Assembly (NCBI GenBank): GCA_030916575.1
Contig: JAUPWJ010000041.1
Span: 1 to 9,609, forward strand
DNA: 9,609 nt
Source of the DNA: Patescibacteria group bacterium
GTDB lineage: Bacteria > Patescibacteriota > Minisyncoccia > Phycocordibacterales > UBA9973
Reading direction: 5' to 3'
Below are positions 7,353 through 9,609 of the stretch, piece after piece (positions within the stretch are counted from its first letter, which is position 1; every line of letters starts with the position of its first letter). Below the pieces are notes generated by a model. It did no database searches. It saw nothing but the letters and a program-made list of their open reading frames with translations, and was not told where the DNA came from. The position numbers and the translations under genes were made by a program.

Positions 7353-7363
7353 GTCATCACATG

Positions 7364-7399
7364 CTTTCCCAGATAGCTACGGCCCTGGGAAAGTTTTTT
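7364..7399 (+). terminator. Intrinsic terminator of the small RNA, capped by a UACG tetraloop
   Basis: CTTTCCCAG (7364-7372) pairs perfectly with CTGGGAAAG (7385-7393) to give a 9-bp stem, followed by six T at 7394-7399. The apex contains GC-UACG-GC (7376-7383), the very stable C(UNCG)G tetraloop type, separated from the main stem by a small internal loop. The T-run is on the plus-strand side only, so it ends transcription coming from the promoter at 7257 and lies well before the aminopeptidase ATG. Confidence 0.88.
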
Positions 7400-7402
7400 A
7401 TT

Positions 7403-7430
7403 TTGAATTAGTTTAGTGTTCAGGTATACT
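7403..7430 (+). promoter_or_regulatory. Promoter of the aminopeptidase gene, probably giving a leaderless mRNA
   Basis: TTGAAT (7403-7408) is followed after 16 nt by TATACT (7425-7430). The ATG begins at 7438, only 7 nt after the -10 box, where transcription would be expected to start. No Shine-Dalgarno sequence lies between. The box sequences and spacing copy those of the promoter at 7257-7284. Its position after the terminator means the gene need not depend on read-through. Confidence 0.6.
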
Positions 7431-7437
7431 GAAAAAT

Positions 7438-9609
7438 ATGCAAAAGAAAAAAACAAATGTCCGATTGTCTAAGTATGTCGTGCCGATTAAATACGACATT
7501 AAGCTTCACCCAGATTTGGAGAATTTTACATTTGGAGGAACAGAAGTGATAACTGTTATCTTACTAAAAGATACGAAAGAAATTACACTACACTCCAAAG
7601 AAATAGATATTGAAACAGTCCGAATAGATAAGGAATTTTCTCAAAAAATTACTTACAATCAAAAAGCCGAGACTGCTACTTTTGTTTTTGATAAAAAAAT
7701 TCCTAAAGGGCGTCACGCACTCACCATTTCATTCCAAGGCATCTTAAATGACAAAATGCGAGGTTTTTATCGTAGTTCTTATGTCTATGAGGGTAAGGTG
7801 CACAATATCGCAACCACACAATTTGAGGCAACAGATGCTCGAAGAGCCTTTCCTTGTTTTGATGAACCAGCCCAAAAAGCAATTTTCAATGTATCTTTAG
7901 TAATTCCAAAAGGCAAAACTGCAATTTCAAATACTTTACCTATTTCAAAAGTTGAACATGAAGCTGGTTTTGAAGTTGTAAAGTTTGCTCCGAGTCCTAA
8001 AATGTCTACTTATCTTTTAGCTTTCATTGTTGGAGATTTTGAATATATAGAAAAGAAATCCAAGGGCGGAGTGCTTGTACGAGTGTATACGACCCCAGGT
8101 AAAGTTCATCAAGCAGGATTTTCTTTGGACTGCGCGGTAAAAGTATTAGATTTCTATGAAAAATATTTTGATATTAAATATCCTCTTAATACTTTAGATA
8201 TGATAGCAATTCCAGACTTTGCATCACTTGCAATGGAAAATTGGGGTGCTGTGACATACCGTGAAGTTGGACTCCTTGTGGATGAGAACAATACTTCGCT
8301 CGGAAGTAAGCAAATGATAGCACTCGTTATAGCTCACGAATTGGCTCACCAATGGTTTGGGAATTTGGTAACTATGGAATGGTGGACGCATTTATGGCTC
8401 AATGAAGGCTTTGCATCATATATAGAATTCTTAGCTGTGGATGATTTGTACCCTGAGTGGGACATTTGGACACAATTTTTGACTTATGAGCATGGAGTCG
8501 CTCTTCGTCTAGACGGATTACTAAATACTCACCCCATAGAAATACCAGTGCATCATCCAGATGAAATCGGTGAGATTTTTGATGAAGTATCTTATTCAAA
8601 AGGATCTTCAGTAATTCGTATGCTAGCAGACTATTTAGGTGAAGAAGATTTTCGCTTAGGTTTGAGTCATTATTTAAAAAAGCATAGTTATAAAAATACA
8701 GAAACGATTCACCTCTGGGAAGCATTTGAAAAGATTTCTAAGAAACCAGTAGCAAAAATGATGCAGAATTGGACAGGTCGTGGAGGCTACCCAGTAATTA
8801 ATGCGAGCTTAGAGAGAGATAATTTAATTCTAAAACAAAACAGATTTTTCTTAAGTTCAATTTCAAAAAAGAAAGCTAATGACAAAACTATATGGCAAGT
8901 GCCAATATCCCTAAGCAACAGTAACAAAACGCAAAAACTATTTTTGAGTGTCGAGAAAAAACTTGTACCAAGTAAAGACTTTGAATGGCTCAAATTAAAT
9001 CAAGGCGAATCAGGATTTTACCGCACAGCTTATAGTAAAGAGCTTTTAGCAAGTCTATACTCCCCTGTTTTAAATAAAGTTTTGCCTCCTATAGATCGCC
9101 TTGGTATTGTCAGAGATTTATTTACTTTAGCTGAAGCAGGAGTAATTCCTACAATAGATGCCTTGGAATTTCTTTCTGCATACAAAAATGAAGACAATTA
9201 CACTGTTTGGACAGAGATAGCTTCTGGGCTTTCCCGTATTGAACAAACCTTCGGTAAAACTTCTGCGAAAAGTAATCTAGATAAGCTAACTATAAACACA
9301 TTCACACCTATTTTTCAAAAACTAGGTTGGGAGAAAAAAGAAAGTGATTCACATACAGATGCATTTCTCCGATCACTCGCCATTGCTCGCCTTGGCCGAG
9401 CTGGAGATAAAAAAATAATAGACGAAGCAAAAAGAAAATTTGCATCAAGTAAAAGCATTCATCCAGATATACGAAGTGCTGTATATACTATTGTGGCTAC
9501 TCATGGAGGAATAAAAGAATACAATATTTTAGTAAAAATGTATAAGGAAGAAACTCTTCATGAAGAAAAGAATCGTATTGGTAGTGTCTTAGGAGATTTT
9601 CAGGATGAT
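7438..9609 (+). CDS. M1-family zinc aminopeptidase, 3' end beyond window
   Basis: This removes N-terminal residues from peptides, probably in the cytoplasm, since no signal peptide or membrane segment is seen. 724 residues are visible with no stop; the family usually has about 830-890. The N-terminal beta domain (1 to about 200) includes QFEATDARRAFPCFDEP (128-144). The thermolysin-like catalytic domain carries LAMEN (264-268), the zinc motif HELAH (300-304) with E323 in WLNEGFA as third ligand (HEXXH-18-E), and Y386 as the likely transition-state tyrosine. NWTGRGGYPV (444-453) starts the beta-sandwich domain, and GESGFYRTAY (523-532) opens the C-terminal helical domain, which is cut off. It resembles puromycin-sensitive/ERAP-type and archaeal tricorn-interacting aminopeptidases. 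The exopeptidase motif has Leu264 where Gly is usual. Start choice: the ATG matches the family N-terminus (RLSKYVVPIKYDI). It is separate from the divergent operon, and the family link to purines is none. Confidence 0.95.
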   Translation, partial: MQKKKTNVRLSKYVVPIKYDIKLHPDLENFTFGGTEVITVILLKDTKEITLHSKEIDIETVRIDKEFSQKITYNQKAETATFVFDKKIPKGRHALTISFQGILNDKMRGFYRSSYVYEGKVHNIATTQFEATDARRAFPCFDEPAQKAIFNVSLVIPKGKTAISNTLPISKVEHEAGFEVVKFAPSPKMSTYLLAFIVGDFEYIEKKSKGGVLVRVYTTPGKVHQAGFSLDCAVKVLDFYEKYFDIKYPLNTLDMIAIPDFASLAMENWGAVTYREVGLLVDENNTSLGSKQMIALVIAHELAHQWFGNLVTMEWWTHLWLNEGFASYIEFLAVDDLYPEWDIWTQFLTYEHGVALRLDGLLNTHPIEIPVHHPDEIGEIFDEVSYSKGSSVIRMLADYLGEEDFRLGLSHYLKKHSYKNTETIHLWEAFEKISKKPVAKMMQNWTGRGGYPVINASLERDNLILKQNRFFLSSISKKKANDKTIWQVPISLSNSNKTQKLFLSVEKKLVPSKDFEWLKLNQGESGFYRTAYSKELLASLYSPVLNKVLPPIDRLGIVRDLFTLAEAGVIPTIDALEFLSAYKNEDNYTVWTEIASGLSRIEQTFGKTSAKSNLDKLTINTFTPIFQKLGWEKKESDSHTDAFLRSLAIARLGRAGDKKIIDEAKRKFASSKSIHPDIRSAVYTIVATHGGIKEYNILVKMYKEETLHEEKNRIGSVLGDFQDD

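Larger units (their letters stand above)
7291..7399 (+). ncRNA. Candidate structured small RNA of about 109 nt, family unknown
   Basis: This stretch sits between a near-consensus promoter and an intrinsic terminator and is unlike its AT-rich surroundings: 28 of 46 bases at 7302-7347 are G or C. By eye it folds into a closing stem ATGAC (7293-7297) with GTCAT (7353-7357). That stem extends by CATGT/ACATG (7288-7292 with 7359-7363) around one bulged C, although bases before 7291 may not be transcribed. Inner stems are AAAC/GTTT (7299-7302 with 7347-7350), GCAG/CTGC (7306-7309 with 7332-7335) and GCTCT/AGAGC (7318-7322 with 7326-7330). The closing stem directly abuts the terminator hairpin. I recognise no tRNA, tmRNA, 6S, SRP or riboswitch signature. 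Alternatives are a pepN leader with attenuation, or a tiny mRNA for the 19-residue ORF at 7293-7352. The folding is manual and unscored. Confidence 0.55.

Noticed and set aside
7364..7393. Hairpin considered as the SRP (4.5S) RNA tip because of CCCAG...CTGGG
   Set aside because: It lacks the GGAA-type tetraloop and the AGCA-containing internal loop of SRP RNA; the U-tract makes it a terminator.
7291..7400. Purine, PRPP, ZTP or other known riboswitch controlling the purine genes
   Set aside because: The RNA is on the strand opposite to the purine operon, and none of the conserved core sequences I know for these classes is present.
8399..8993. Two minus-strand open frames within the aminopeptidase gene
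   Set aside because: The plus strand here encodes the conserved catalytic and beta-sandwich regions, and the antisense translations show no recognisable domain or start signal.
1..9609. Alternative genetic code with UGA read as Gly or Trp, as in some CPR lineages
   Set aside because: No in-frame TGA occurs in any translated gene, and conserved Gly and Trp positions use GGN and TGG.

Overview
The window is AT-rich bacterial chromosome using the standard genetic code. All six complete reading frames end in TAA, and genes are packed with overlaps or gaps of 1-10 nt. The form of several enzymes suggests a streamlined lineage, possibly a Patescibacteria/CPR-type bacterium: PurL carries fused PurS-like domains beside a separate PurQ, and PurN has an enlarged active-site loop. 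This placement rests on remembered family resemblance and is only a weak-to-moderate inference. Nothing looks like a phage, transposon, CRISPR array or recent transfer.

Positions 1-7205 (up to 7220) form one minus-strand transcription unit. Read 5' to 3' it is scpA, scpB, purL (PurS-PurS-PurL fusion), purQ, purF, purN, purD, the last cut off by the window edge. The first two genes encode the accessory subunits of the SMC chromosome-condensation complex. The other five encode early steps of de novo purine synthesis: PurF (step 1), PurD (step 2), PurN (step 3) and PurL with PurQ (step 4). scpA/scpB and scpB/purL each overlap by 8 nt, and purL/purQ/purF/purN are 1-3 nt apart with almost no Shine-Dalgarno signals. 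This suggests translational coupling along the whole unit.

Positions 7221-7437 are the only real intergenic region and the most intriguing part. On the plus strand there is a strong sigma70-type promoter (TTGACA-16 nt-TATACT), then a GC-rich structured stretch of about 100 nt, then a very good intrinsic terminator. This looks like a complete small-RNA transcription unit that I cannot match to a known family. A perfect 7-bp-arm palindrome overlaps its start site. The same DNA also carries the likely divergent promoter of the scp-pur operon.

From 7438 to the right edge, the plus strand encodes an M1-family zinc aminopeptidase (724 residues visible, 3' end missing). It has its own promoter, with the -10 box only 7 nt before the ATG, so the mRNA is probably leaderless. 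Its exopeptidase motif reads LAMEN instead of the usual GAMEN.
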